Positions 30,943 through 37,503 of a stretch of 37,503 nt of DNA are shown one piece after another. The notes beneath the pieces are model-generated. The model was not told the DNA's origin. It ran no database searches and was given only the letters and a program-made list of their open reading frames with translations. This DNA is from an uncultured Oscillospiraceae bacterium. GTDB lineage: Bacteria > Bacillota > Clostridia > Oscillospirales > Oscillospiraceae. A program made the position numbers and the translations under genes. Numbering within the stretch: position 1 is the stretch's first letter; every line of letters begins with the position of its first letter. The DNA is taken from contig CAJTOM010000016.1 of assembly GCA_910577915.1 (NCBI GenBank), forward strand, positions 1 through 37,503, written 5' to 3'.

Positions 30943-32034
30943 TCAGACGTTGAAGCGGAACAGGATGATGTCCCCGTCCTTCACCACGTACTCCTTGCCC
31001 TCGGAGCGGATCATGCCCTTCTCCCGCGCCGCCGCCATGGAGCCCACGCTCATCAGATCGTCGTAGGCGATGACCTCCGCCCGGATAAAGCCCCGCTCAA
31101 AGTCGGTGTGAATCTTCCCCGCCGCCTGGGGGGCCTTGGTGCCCCGCGTGATGGTCCAGGCCCGGCACTCGTCCTCGCCGCTGGTAAGATAGGAGATGAG
31201 GCCCAGCAGGGTGTAGCTGGCCTTCACCAGCCGGTCCAGGCCGCTCTCGCTGACCCCCAGGTCCTCCAGGAACATGGCCTTCTCCTCGCCCTCCAGCTCG
31301 GCGATCTCCGCCTCCAGCTTGGCGCACACGGGGATGACCTGGGCCCCCTCGGCCCCGGCCCGCTCCGCTACCTGCCGGTAGTAGGGGGTTCCCTCGGGGT
31401 TGGCGAAGCCCTCCTCGTCCAGGTTGGCGGCGTAGATGACGGGCTTGAGGGTGAGCAGGTCGCTGGTGGCGATGACCGCCCGGGTGTCGTCGTCGCAGCT
31501 GTAGGACCGGGCGGTGCTGCCGTCGTTGAGCCAGGAGAGCAGGCCCTGGAAGATCTCCACCTCGCGGAGGAACTTCTTGTCGCCCTTGGCGGCCTTCTGG
31601 GCCTTGTCAATGCGCCGCTCCACCATCTCCACATCGGCCATGATGAGCTCCAGATCGATGATGTCGATGTCCCGGATGGGGTCCGCTCCGCCCTCCACGT
31701 GGATGACATTCTCATCGTCGAAGCAGCGCACCACATGGACGATGGCGTGGGTCTCCCGGATGTTGGAGAGGAACTTGTTGCCCAGGCCCTCGCCCCTGGA
31801 GGCCCCCTTCACCAGGCCCGCGATGTCCACGAACTCGATGACGGCGGGGGTGGTCTTCTTGGGATTGTACATCTCGCTGAGCCGCGACAGCCGGGCGTCG
31901 GGGACCGCCACCATGCCCACGTTGGGGTCGATGGTGCAGAAGGGGTAGTTGGCGCTCTCCGCGCCGGCGTTGGTGATGGCGTTAAAGAGGGTCGATTTGC
32001 CCACGTTGGGCAGACCCACGATGCCTAATTTCAT
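30943..32034 (-). CDS. ychF: YchF/Ola1-type ATPase (Obg-like)
   Basis: The 363-residue P-loop protein begins MKLGIVGLPNVGKSTLFNAI, has the switch region NYPFCTIDPNVG, FVDIAGLVKGASRGEGLG and a NLDE in place of NKxD, the feature that makes YchF prefer ATP over GTP. The C-terminal TGS-type region (FTxGxDECRAWTITRGTKAP pattern, with FERGFIRAEV at the end) completes the family layout. It interacts with ribosomes and is linked to oxidative stress control. AAGGAGATG lies about 11 bases before the ATG, and a promoter is visible upstream. Confidence 0.95.
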   Translation of the reverse strand: MKLGIVGLPNVGKSTLFNAITNAGAESANYPFCTIDPNVGMVAVPDARLSRLSEMYNPKKTTPAVIEFVDIAGLVKGASRGEGLGNKFLSNIRETHAIVHVVRCFDDENVIHVEGGADPIRDIDIIDLELIMADVEMVERRIDKAQKAAKGDKKFLREVEIFQGLLSWLNDGSTARSYSCDDDTRAVIATSDLLTLKPVIYAANLDEEGFANPEGTPYYRQVAERAGAEGAQVIPVCAKLEAEIAELEGEEKAMFLEDLGVSESGLDRLVKASYTLLGLISYLTSGEDECRAWTITRGTKAPQAAGKIHTDFERGFIRAEVIAYDDLMSVGSMAAAREKGMIRSEGKEYVVKDGDIILFRFNV

Positions 32035-32165
32035 AGTTCTCTACATCTCCTTTGTTGTCAAGGGTTTGCGGGGGGCGTCAAACCGCTGTGCGGCTCTGGG
32101 CAATAAATTGGCACTTGCTGCGCTCCGCTCGTTATGGGAAAGAGCGCCGATTGCAGTGAGTTTAT

Positions 32166-32194
32166 ATTTTAGCATAGTGTTCCGTATTTCTCAA
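32166..32194 (-). promoter_or_regulatory. Promoter of ychF
   Basis: On the minus strand, TTGAGA (32189-32194) and TAAAAT (32166-32171) are separated by 17 bases. The leader of about 125 bases up to the ychF ATG shows no RNA element that I recognise. Confidence 0.7.
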
Positions 32195-32289
32195 TAGTTA
32201 CTGACGTGCAAATTGCCGGTTTTTCATGCTAAAAAAAGATGGGTGAATGTAGACACTGTTTCAGAAACATCGCAATATGGCGAGAAAAG

Positions 32290-32316
32290 GGGGCGGCGCT
32301 GTAAAAGCGCCGCCCC
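32290..32316 (-). terminator. Terminator of the two-gene unknown unit
   Basis: An 11-base perfect stem (32290-32300 with 32306-32316) with a five-base loop, followed on the minus strand by CTTTTTCTC. The gap between this site and the ychF promoter holds nothing else that I recognise. Confidence 0.85.
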
Positions 32317-32393
32317 AGATTTGGGATGCTGTCCCAAAGGCAAACGGGTATGTTTGAAAATCCTGGTTTACTCCACGTCTCTGCGTTTGTATA

Positions 32394-32831
32394 CTACGCC
32401 TGTACATCTAGGCCAAACCGGTAGCCGTCTAAAATGCTGGTGTCAAAGGGTTTTCCCCAGTCCCAATCGGGGTCCTGCCGGTGGACGTAGTCACCCAGCC
32501 GGACGGCCTCGCTGTGGAATATCTCATTCAGCGTCCATGATACGCTCAGCCGTTTTTCCGGTGAACAGGACATCGTGTAGTCACGAATGACCGCGCTGAT
32601 GTCCTCGCCGTCGCTGACGCCATAGCCATTTTTCATGTGGTCGAACGCGATTTGCTTGATCCGCTGCGCGATTCCCTCGTCCACGGGGACCATTTCCCGA
32701 TAATCGCCCCCATCGTTCAGGCTCATGCCGGGCGTACTGTAGGGATTGACATGGGGCTTGTTCCGAGTCCTCTGAGACATCTCGCCAATCCGCTGCTGCT
32801 GTTGCTGCTGTACCATCTGCGTGATTGTCAT
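32394..32831 (-). CDS. Unknown protein, second gene of a possible motility-linked pair
   Basis: The product has 145 residues from the ATG at 32829-32831, nine bases after AGGAGGG. It begins MTITQMVQQQQQQRIGEM, a Gln-rich stretch, followed by a polar linker (NKPHVNPYSTPGMSLNDG) and a folded-looking C-terminal half with HMKNGYGVSDGEDISAVIRD and DPDWDWGKPFD. No signal peptide or membrane helix. I do not recognise the family. It starts 46 bases after the larger gene and shares its terminator, so the two are probably made together, perhaps as interacting partners. Confidence 0.75.
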   Translation of the reverse strand: MTITQMVQQQQQQRIGEMSQRTRNKPHVNPYSTPGMSLNDGGDYREMVPVDEGIAQRIKQIAFDHMKNGYGVSDGEDISAVIRDYTMSCSPEKRLSVSWTLNEIFHSEAVRLGDYVHRQDPDWDWGKPFDTSILDGYRFGLDVQA

Positions 32832-32876
32832 ACGCGTAACCCTCCTGTCCGCCGGTTTGCTGATACATGGTCCCAA

Positions 32877-34367
32877 TTAAGCCCGTATATCCACCCCGCC
32901 GCCGGTGGAGGTGAGGAAGTCCTGCCAGCTGTTGACGTACTTCTGGTAGGTGGAGGTTCCGGGTTTCTGGTTCGTCAGATACTTGATCTGCATGCCCAGG
33001 AGCGTGATCTCTTCCGCCGGGGTCTTGTAGAACTCCTGCAAATAGTGCTTCATGCTGACACCCCAGCGCGCGGCCTTGGGAGCCCCGGCGGCGGCCTGGG
33101 CGGTCAGCTTCTCCGCAGCGGAGACGCCGGCCTGGATAGCCTTGGCCCCGTCGCTGCCGTTTTGGCGGTAGGCGCCCATAACGGCATCGTAAATTCCCCG
33201 GAATACCGTGCTGTCCACCGGGGCGTAGGTCCCCTTGGGCTCGCCCGCGGCCCGGTGGCTCTCCCGCTGGGCCAGGGCGCGGTCCAGGGCGGCAAGGGCG
33301 TTCGCATGTCCCTGGGCGCGGCTGCCCCGGAGCAGGGCGGCCATGCCGCCGCTGACCTGCCCCTTGGAGATCATGGCCTCCGCCTTCATGTCCGCCATGG
33401 ACAGATTGAGCGCCAGGGTGACCTCGTTCCGTCCGCAGGAGGAGGCGCCGTCAATCTCCGCCCGGTAGTCCTCTGCAATCTTTCCGGCGGCGGTCAGGTC
33501 CTGCACAGAGTACTGCGCCTTGCTCTGACCCGGCGCAGCCGCCGCCCGGAGCTGGGAGGCGATGTAGGCGTCGTGGTTCTTCAGCCACACGCTGTCGGGG
33601 CCGGTCTGTGCCGCGGCCTCGTGGACCTGCTGCAGCGCGCCGCGGCAGGCGTCCTCTCTCTCCGCAAGGATGGAGGAGAGGCTGTCCCGGACCGCCTGGG
33701 CATCACTGCCGGACAGGCCCAGATTGTCCTGTAGAAGTTTCGTGTAGCCGTCGATCATCCCGGACTTTCCGGCCTGATAGACTTCCTCCAGCTCGGCCCG
33801 CCGGGAAGCCAGCTCCTCGCCGCTGAAATGACGCTCCAGCTTATCCAACGCCGCCACATAGCGGGACGCCATATAGTTCAGCCCGTCCTCCAGCTCCTCC
33901 GGGGTGGTGGCCTTGAAGGAATTCATTTCCCGCGTCAGGACGCGAAAATCCACCTCTCCGCTCAAGCCGTTCTGCCGCAGGTCCTGTATGTAGGCGCTGA
34001 GGACTTCCTCCTTCGTGGGGCCGCCGCCCTGGATGCCCAGGTCCCACCGGGCCTGGATACGCCAGTTTTCCAGAAATTCCTTGGACTTCTCCGGGTCCTC
34101 CAGGTCTTTCAGGCTGATGGTCTGGGTCTCCTGCCTCCAGAGGGTGTCCGCCGCGTCCCAGATGGAGTAGTCCTCACGGTAGCCCTGCCGGGCGGCTTCA
34201 TCGAGGCTTTTCAGGGTCCCGATGCCGCTGATGTCCGTGCCGGGGGCCACGCTTGTGCCGGAGGCGCGCACCGCAGCGCTGGGGTCACAGCGAAACCCCG
34301 CTTGGGGCGCGCCGGTTGTGATTTGATTTGTGATATTAGGAATGTTCGCCCAGTTTGCAATATTCAT
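32877..34367 (-). CDS. Unknown 496-residue helical protein behind a sigma-28-like promoter
   Basis: The product starts at the ATG 34365-34367, ten bases after GAGGG. It opens NIANWANIPNITNQ and is otherwise alanine- and glutamate-rich, with long predicted helices and no signal peptide or membrane segment. Sections such as LDKLERHFSGEELASRRAEL look coiled. Regularly spaced Trp and Tyr residues occur near both ends (SIWDAADTLWRQ, YQKYVNSWQDFL). I do not recognise a family. The promoter ahead of it resembles those of flagellar late genes, so a secreted or motility-linked structural role is possible but unproven. The smaller downstream gene is likely its partner. Confidence 0.78.
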   Translation of the reverse strand: MNIANWANIPNITNQITTGAPQAGFRCDPSAAVRASGTSVAPGTDISGIGTLKSLDEAARQGYREDYSIWDAADTLWRQETQTISLKDLEDPEKSKEFLENWRIQARWDLGIQGGGPTKEEVLSAYIQDLRQNGLSGEVDFRVLTREMNSFKATTPEELEDGLNYMASRYVAALDKLERHFSGEELASRRAELEEVYQAGKSGMIDGYTKLLQDNLGLSGSDAQAVRDSLSSILAEREDACRGALQQVHEAAAQTGPDSVWLKNHDAYIASQLRAAAAPGQSKAQYSVQDLTAAGKIAEDYRAEIDGASSCGRNEVTLALNLSMADMKAEAMISKGQVSGGMAALLRGSRAQGHANALAALDRALAQRESHRAAGEPKGTYAPVDSTVFRGIYDAVMGAYRQNGSDGAKAIQAGVSAAEKLTAQAAAGAPKAARWGVSMKHYLQEFYKTPAEEITLLGMQIKYLTNQKPGTSTYQKYVNSWQDFLTSTGGGVDIRA

Positions 34368-34400
34368 AGCCAATGATCCCTCTTATCATTTTTGTCTGTT

Positions 34401-34427
34401 ATATCGGCATTTTGCGATAGAAATTAA
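34401..34427 (-). promoter_or_regulatory. Candidate sigma-28 (SigD/FliA-type) promoter
   Basis: On the minus strand GCCGATAT (34401-34408) is an exact match to the SigD -10 element, and TTAA (34424-34427) lies 15 bases upstream where TAAA is expected. The predicted start leaves a leader of about 27 bases with GAGGG before the ATG. A second GCCGATAT occurs on the plus strand at 34459-34466 as part of a palindrome. Confidence 0.55.
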
Positions 34428-34554
34428 GCCTTTTGGTAAAAGGGAACCTCTATAATCTGCCGATATATCGGACAGCCGTGAAATGAGGGCAGTCCTGCTC
34501 AAATGATATAGGGTGTGCTCTTTAAAAATTTTAGAAAATTTTTTAATTTAACTA

Positions 34555-34583
34555 TTGCTTTTTGGGAAAGGTCGTGGTAATAT
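34555..34583 (+). promoter_or_regulatory. Promoter of the tRNA-Arg gene
   Basis: TTGCTT at 34555-34560 and TAATAT at 34578-34583 are separated by 17 bases, 23 bases before the tRNA. Confidence 0.6.
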
Positions 34584-34606
34584 GTAAAAGCTCCATGAGC
34601 CAATAT

Positions 34607-34683
34607 GCGCCGTTAGCTCAGCTGGATAGAGCGTCTGGCTACGGACCAGAAGGCCGGGGGTTCGAATCCCTCACGGCGTGCCA
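34607..34683 (+). tRNA. tRNA-Arg (anticodon ACG)
   Basis: A 77-base cloverleaf with CCA encoded. The acceptor arms GCGCCGT and ACGGCGT pair (first pair G-U). The D arm contains AGCTCAGCTGGATAGAGC, the anticodon stem TCTGG/CCAGA holds the loop with ACG at 34641-34643, and the T arm has GGTTCGAATCC. The A of the anticodon is normally changed to inosine to read CGU, CGC and CGA. Its 3' end borders an integrated element whose integrase gene is next to it, so it is the probable attachment site. Confidence 0.96.
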
Positions 34684-34729
34684 AGAAAACCGCTGATTCT
34701 TGATTGAATCGGCGGTTTTCTTGTATTTT
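34683..34729 (+). terminator. Terminator directly after the tRNA
   Basis: A 17-base stem with one wobble pair (34683-34699 with 34706-34722) is followed by GTATTTTTT. It begins at the last base of the tRNA CCA. If the tRNA 3' end is the crossover site, this terminator belongs to the inserted element. Confidence 0.88.
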
Positions 34730-34761
34730 TTGGATGGATTAAAAAAGTCAAAACCGCCACC

Positions 34762-34781
34762 TGGCGCACATTTGGCGCACA
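34762..34781. repeat. Direct repeat, candidate integrase arm-binding sites
   Basis: TGGCGCACA occurs twice (34762-34770 and 34773-34781), separated by TT, between the tRNA and the integrase gene. Paired direct repeats here are what tyrosine integrases of the lambda/Tn916 type bind with their N-terminal domain. The assignment is by position. Confidence 0.55.
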
Positions 34782-34786
34782 AGGCC

Positions 34787-34827
34787 GAAAAAATCAGGAC
34801 GGCACCCGAAAATTGGGTCCCGTCCTG
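34787..34827 (-). terminator. Terminator of the integrase gene
   Basis: A 12-pair stem with one mismatch (34795-34807 with 34815-34827), followed on the minus strand by ATTTTTTC. It ends just before the integrase stop codon. Confidence 0.82.
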
Positions 34828-34830
34828 TTG

Positions 34831-36219
34831 TTATGCCTGCTTTCGGCGGAGCATCACGTCTGCTATGCACTCCGTGGCCTGGGCTTTGGATTCCTCGATC
34901 ACATGGGAGTAAATATCCCCGGTGGTACTGACCTGAGCGTGTCCCAGCTGCTTTGACACGGTGACGATATCCGTTCCCGCCGAGATCAGAATACTTGCCA
35001 CGCTGTGCCGGAAAGCGTGTGGATTGATATGGGGCAGGCCCCGGCGCATGGAGAACTTCCGCAGCCATGCCGTGATGCTGGTGGGGTTCATGGGCCGTCC
35101 ATCGTCCTGCGTGAACAGGTACCCGGTATCCTTCCAGCGGTCACCATTGGCAAGCTGGAGCAGCCCCTGGGATGTCTTGTACCTTCGCAGCAGTGCCGCC
35201 GTCTCCCGGGGAATATTCACGAAGCGGGTGCCTCCGGTCTTAGTGGTGGTTTCATAAATGCCCTGTTCTTTCGAGTAGCACAGGTTCGCACTGATCTCCA
35301 GCCTCCCCGCCTCCAGGTCCACTTTGGACCACTTCAACGCAACGATCTCCCCACGGCGGCAGCCGGTGACGATCAGAAGATGGGTAAGCATCCGCCATTT
35401 TTCCGGTTCATCCTCCAGCGCGTCCAGAATAGCGGTGATCTCTTCCGGTTGAAAATAATTGGGCGTTTTCCTGGACACGGACGGTGGGGAGGCTTTGGCT
35501 GCGGCATTATAGGGAACGAGCATTTCTTTTTCCGCTTGGTCCAGAACGGTATGAATGAACCGGTGATGCTCCAGGACAGTCTTGTTTGACAGAGGATTGA
35601 GGTTTTGGGTCATGTCGAAAAGGTCCTGGACCGGCTTCTCCAGTACCGCCGCCATAGCTGCCGCCTTGTCTCCATTGACCGGCTCCCCACGACAAGCATG
35701 GGTGACCGTGGTATGGGATACTCCCGCCGCCATTGCCAGGGCTTCGCGGGTCAGTCCAGCGGCCTTGAGCCTGTCCGGCAGATCAGCCTTACCCGTGGCC
35801 TTGACACCCTCCAGCCGTTCCTCTGGGGATTGCAGGGATTTATAGAGCCGGTTCAAATGCTGGGGGCGTATGTCCGTCAGCTTCAGCCCGCCGAGGGCCG
35901 GGTCTACCCTCCGGAGGATGTCGCGGTAACTGCGGATCGTATTGTGCTTGGCCCCGTTGCGCTCCTTTAGGTCGATCACATACAGGGCATAGTCATGGAA
36001 GGTCTGCCGGTTGTCTGTCTGGTATCCCTGCTCGATCTCCTTTTCGAACTCCACGGCCACGCGCTGGGTCTCCTTCTCCATCTGGCGGGCGGTCATAGGC
36101 CGGTCAGGCTTCCATGTCTTGAAATGGCGAATCTGCTTCCCGGTACTGTCCCGGCCCGTTGTGACCGTGATTTTGTAACTGGTTCCGGTCTTACCCTCAA
36201 TTTTCTTTATGTTTGCCAT
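34831..36219 (-). CDS. Tyrosine integrase with an embedded Cro/C1-type helix-turn-helix
   Basis: The product has 462 residues from the ATG at 36217-36219, nine bases after AAAGG. The N-terminal arm-binding domain (residues 1-60) is followed by a core-binding SAM-like domain. This is split by an XRE-type helix-turn-helix at about 147-205 (GLTREALAMAAGVSHTTVTH), after which the domain resumes at LSNKTVLEHHRFIHTVL. The catalytic domain has R288 in TGCRRGEIVALKW, K327 in TKTGGTRF, H401 and R404 in HAFRHSVAS, H427 in QLGHA and the nucleophile Y437 in GDIYSHV, so it is complete. It lies next to tRNA-Arg and faces it, the normal arrangement for an integrase at its attachment site. Confidence 0.93.
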   Translation of the reverse strand: MANIKKIEGKTGTSYKITVTTGRDSTGKQIRHFKTWKPDRPMTARQMEKETQRVAVEFEKEIEQGYQTDNRQTFHDYALYVIDLKERNGAKHNTIRSYRDILRRVDPALGGLKLTDIRPQHLNRLYKSLQSPEERLEGVKATGKADLPDRLKAAGLTREALAMAAGVSHTTVTHACRGEPVNGDKAAAMAAVLEKPVQDLFDMTQNLNPLSNKTVLEHHRFIHTVLDQAEKEMLVPYNAAAKASPPSVSRKTPNYFQPEEITAILDALEDEPEKWRMLTHLLIVTGCRRGEIVALKWSKVDLEAGRLEISANLCYSKEQGIYETTTKTGGTRFVNIPRETAALLRRYKTSQGLLQLANGDRWKDTGYLFTQDDGRPMNPTSITAWLRKFSMRRGLPHINPHAFRHSVASILISAGTDIVTVSKQLGHAQVSTTGDIYSHVIEESKAQATECIADVMLRRKQA

Positions 36220-36235
36220 GTCCTTCATCCTTTCC

Positions 36236-36262
36236 GAGGCCGGGGATAAATTCCCCGGCCTC
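36236..36262 (-). other. Hairpin just upstream of the integrase ribosome site
   Basis: A perfect 11-base GC-rich stem (36236-36246 with 36252-36262), five-base loop, between the small membrane protein gene and the integrase. No T run follows. It could attenuate readthrough into the integrase. Confidence 0.6.
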
Positions 36263-36268
36263 GCCGTC

Positions 36269-36475
36269 TCATGCACTGGCAATCATGACCACGAACAGTG
36301 TCACGACCGCCACCATCAGCACTCCAAAGCCTCCGCACAGCGCGGCCACGACCCAGACCATACCCGCATATGCCCCCGCCGCTGCAAGGACGCAGAGGGC
36401 TTTAAAACGCCCTTCCGGCATCGGCCTGCGCTCGAACTCGAAGACGGTGCCGTTGTGCTCAAGCCTGATTTTCAT
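36269..36475 (-). CDS. Small membrane protein of the element, unknown
   Basis: The product has 68 residues. The N-terminal part is charged (RLEHNGTVFEFERRPMPEGR). Two hydrophobic helices follow, about residues 24-45 and 47-67. Its ATG overlaps the stop of the upstream gene by four bases (ATGA), so the two are translationally coupled. Small two-helix proteins next to integrases are common in clostridial mobile elements, but I cannot assign a function. Confidence 0.7.
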   Translation of the reverse strand: MKIRLEHNGTVFEFERRPMPEGRFKALCVLAAAGAYAGMVWVVAALCGGFGVLMVAVVTLFVVMIASA

Positions 36476-36843
36476 TCTGCTACCTCCATGCTTCGCCGGA
36501 CCACTCCGGCAATCTCTCTGATCACTTCCTGATCAGGCTTTCCAGTGAACCGCTCCGGAAAGGCAGCGCGGGCCTCGGCGGAAATCTCCCGCAGCAGATC
36601 GCTCCCATCTCCCATGACCTCCTCCCACAGCAGCCGGACTATATCCTCCACCGGGTATCCTTCTCTCTGAAGCTCCGGGGTTTCCCGGACGATCCGGATA
36701 GCCCGCTCAACTTCGTCTTTAGAACGCTGTTTCAACCATTCCAGCGTCAAGGGTGCTTCCCTGCCTCTCTGTCTGTTCAGGATACACACAAAAGCCGCAA
36801 TAGCGATACGCTCCGGACTGTCAAGTCTCTCCACACCGCTCAT
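36472..36843 (-). CDS. Small soluble protein of the element, unknown
   Basis: The product has 123 residues. AAAGGAGG lies about eight bases before the ATG at 36841-36843. The sequence is highly charged and helical (LEWLKQRSKDEVERAIRIV, VEDIVRLLWEEVMGDGSDLL), without cysteine motifs or membrane segments. I recognise no family. It is translationally coupled to the downstream membrane protein gene and lies between the integrase and the MobC-like gene, so it is element cargo or a regulator. Confidence 0.72.
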   Translation of the reverse strand: MSGVERLDSPERIAIAAFVCILNRQRGREAPLTLEWLKQRSKDEVERAIRIVRETPELQREGYPVEDIVRLLWEEVMGDGSDLLREISAEARAAFPERFTGKPDQEVIREIAGVVRRSMEVAE

Positions 36844-36915
36844 ACCGCCAGCCTCCTTTGCCGCAGGCAGTGAGCATACCGACTAATCAGCCTTATCACG
36901 ATAGCAATGTCCGTG

Positions 36916-36944
36916 AAAATATTTCCTCTTGTATTCAAAATCAA
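36916..36944 (-). promoter_or_regulatory. Promoter of the small element genes
   Basis: On the minus strand, TTGATT (36939-36944) and TATTTT (36916-36921) are separated by 17 bases, about 70 bases before the ATG at 36843. Confidence 0.45.
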
Positions 36945-36959
36945 ATTTCTCCTTGTAAT

Positions 36960-37418
36960 TCACCGGGGGCCGTGGTACACTAAGAGCACCAGGGCCCCCG
37001 TGGTTTGCAGTGCCCCCCAAAAGTTAGACAAAAATAAGGCGGTAAAATTGTTCAAGCAGCCGAAAGGGCTTGTTGTCTGTGCAGAGCAGGCGGCAAGCTC
37101 CGCTGTGGCGGCTCGTATCTCTTGGGAGAGAGCGTTATAGGGTGCGCCGTACTCGTTCAGACAGCGGGCAATCTGGTTCAAGTTGCCGCCGATTTTCCCG
37201 TACTCGGCTGTTAGTTTTCCAACGGCAGAGAGCAATTCATCATTGACCGGGGAAACGGTAATGACCGGGCGTATGCTTGACTTGATAAGGGCTTGCCGGA
37301 TAAACTCGGCTTGGCTCATTTTGCAGAGGGTGACACGCTCGGAAAACTCGGCGTATTCTTCCTCGGTCAAGCGTGTCTTGATTACCCGGTGGCGGTGGGG
37401 CGTGTTGTATCTTTTCAT
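36960..37418 (-). CDS. MobC-like mobilisation protein with a replaced C-terminus
   Basis: The product has 152 residues from the ATG at 37416-37418, ten bases after AAAGGAGG. The first 110 residues match MobC-type relaxosome proteins of Tn1549-like and related elements: a ribbon-helix-helix region (VIKTRLTEEEYAEFSERV, MSQAEFIRQAL), then VSPVNDELLSAVGKLTAEYG and KIGGNLNQIARCLNEYG. Such proteins help the relaxase open the transfer origin. After about residue 120 the family resemblance stops, and the tail (NNFTALFLSNFWGALQTTGA) comes from DNA that looks like an insertion-sequence end. No relaxase gene follows on this strand, as would be expected, so the mobilisation module is probably broken. Confidence 0.8.
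   Translation of the reverse strand: MKRYNTPHRHRVIKTRLTEEEYAEFSERVTLCKMSQAEFIRQALIKSSIRPVITVSPVNDELLSAVGKLTAEYGKIGGNLNQIARCLNEYGAPYNALSQEIRAATAELAACSAQTTSPFGCLNNFTALFLSNFWGALQTTGALVLLVYHGPR
37006..37034. mobile_element. Possible IS3-family terminal repeat remnant
   Basis: TGCAGTGCCCCCCAAAAGTT followed by AGACAAAAA resembles the terminal inverted repeats of IS3-family (IS150-group) elements. No transposase gene and no second end are visible. It lies at the 3' end of the MobC-like gene, next to a GC-rich imperfect hairpin at 36961-37003. Assignment is by resemblance only. Confidence 0.4.
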
Positions 37419-37454
37419 GGCTGTGAACCTCCTTTCGTGGGTGGATTTTTTCAA

Positions 37455-37498
37455 GCGGCGCAAGCCGCAAAAAGGCGGGCTTGGGGTGGCAACCCCAA
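37455..37498. other. Candidate transfer origin (oriT) hairpins
   Basis: Upstream of the MobC-like gene lie two small perfect hairpins: GCGGC/GCCGC (37455-37459 with 37464-37468) and TTGGGGT/ACCCCAA (37481-37487 with 37492-37498). Transfer origins of mobilisable elements often lie just before mobC and contain such short inverted repeats. No nick consensus could be identified, so this is a guess by position. Confidence 0.3.
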
Positions 37499-37503
37499 CA
37501 AGA

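Noticed and set aside
34459..34470. Plus-strand GCCGATAT as a second sigma-28 promoter reading toward the tRNA
   Set aside because: No TAAA-like -35 element lies at 15-base spacing, and a normal promoter for the tRNA is present at 34555-34583.
36961..37003. GC-rich imperfect hairpin as a terminator of the MobC-like gene
   Set aside because: No T run follows on the minus strand, and the stem has a bulge, so it is mentioned only as context for the possible insertion-sequence end.

Overview
The window is GC-rich chromosomal DNA from an endospore-forming Firmicute, most likely a gut clostridium near the Oscillospiraceae (Flavonifractor/Oscillibacter/Lawsonibacter type). The evidence is a germination protease gene (gpr), AGGAGG-type ribosome sites, housekeeping promoters close to TTGACA-17-TATAAT, a YesMN-type two-component system, and Clostridia-type versions of galactokinase, YchF, NadE and HslO. 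The exact genus cannot be read from the sequence alone.

Layout. 1-6.2 kb: end of a GtrA-like gene, a GNAT acetyltransferase and cysteine desulfurase pair, the tRNA modification enzyme MtaB, ribosomal protein S20, gpr and a YoaK-type membrane protein. 6.2-8.9 kb: an LTA-synthase-type membrane sulfatase and a small AT-richer island with tiny ORFs. 8.9-11.1 kb: an NhaC-family transporter behind a complete lysine riboswitch with its terminator, so probably a lysine transporter. 11.1-14.7 kb: galactokinase, an alpha/beta hydrolase and an SLH-domain surface protein. 14.8-24.1 kb: a chitobiose-use cluster with a GH94 phosphorylase, a phosphohexomutase, a YesM-type sensor kinase, a sugar-binding lipoprotein, two ABC permeases and a YesN-type regulator. 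24.1-32 kb: a TrkH/KtrB potassium channel, a GNAT enzyme, a subtilase remnant, NAD synthetase, a GIY-YIG-like small protein, Hsp33, a stand-alone serine recombinase and YchF. 32.3-34.4 kb: two unrecognised genes that appear to have a flagellar-type (sigma-28) promoter. 34.6 kb to the end: tRNA-Arg(ACG) followed by the integrase end of an integrated mobilisable element, with integrase, two small cargo genes and a MobC-like gene.

How the genes work together. The chitobiose cluster reads as a pathway. The lipoprotein and permeases import a GlcNAc disaccharide, the phosphorylase splits it with phosphate to GlcNAc-1-P plus GlcNAc, and the mutase makes the 6-phosphate. The kinase and regulator flank the transporter and would sense the sugar. 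Three of these parts look damaged: the kinase lacks the C-terminal end of its ATPase domain, the binding protein lacks roughly 110-130 central residues, and the regulator has an unusual C-terminal tail that runs through the next gene's promoter. Either the local sensing and uptake system is decaying, or the assembly has lost sequence here.

The most unusual points are these damaged genes, the orphan two-gene unit with a sigma-28-like promoter, the integrase with an embedded helix-turn-helix, and a MobC gene whose 3' end has been replaced by what looks like an insertion-sequence end. No CRISPR array or rRNA was seen.
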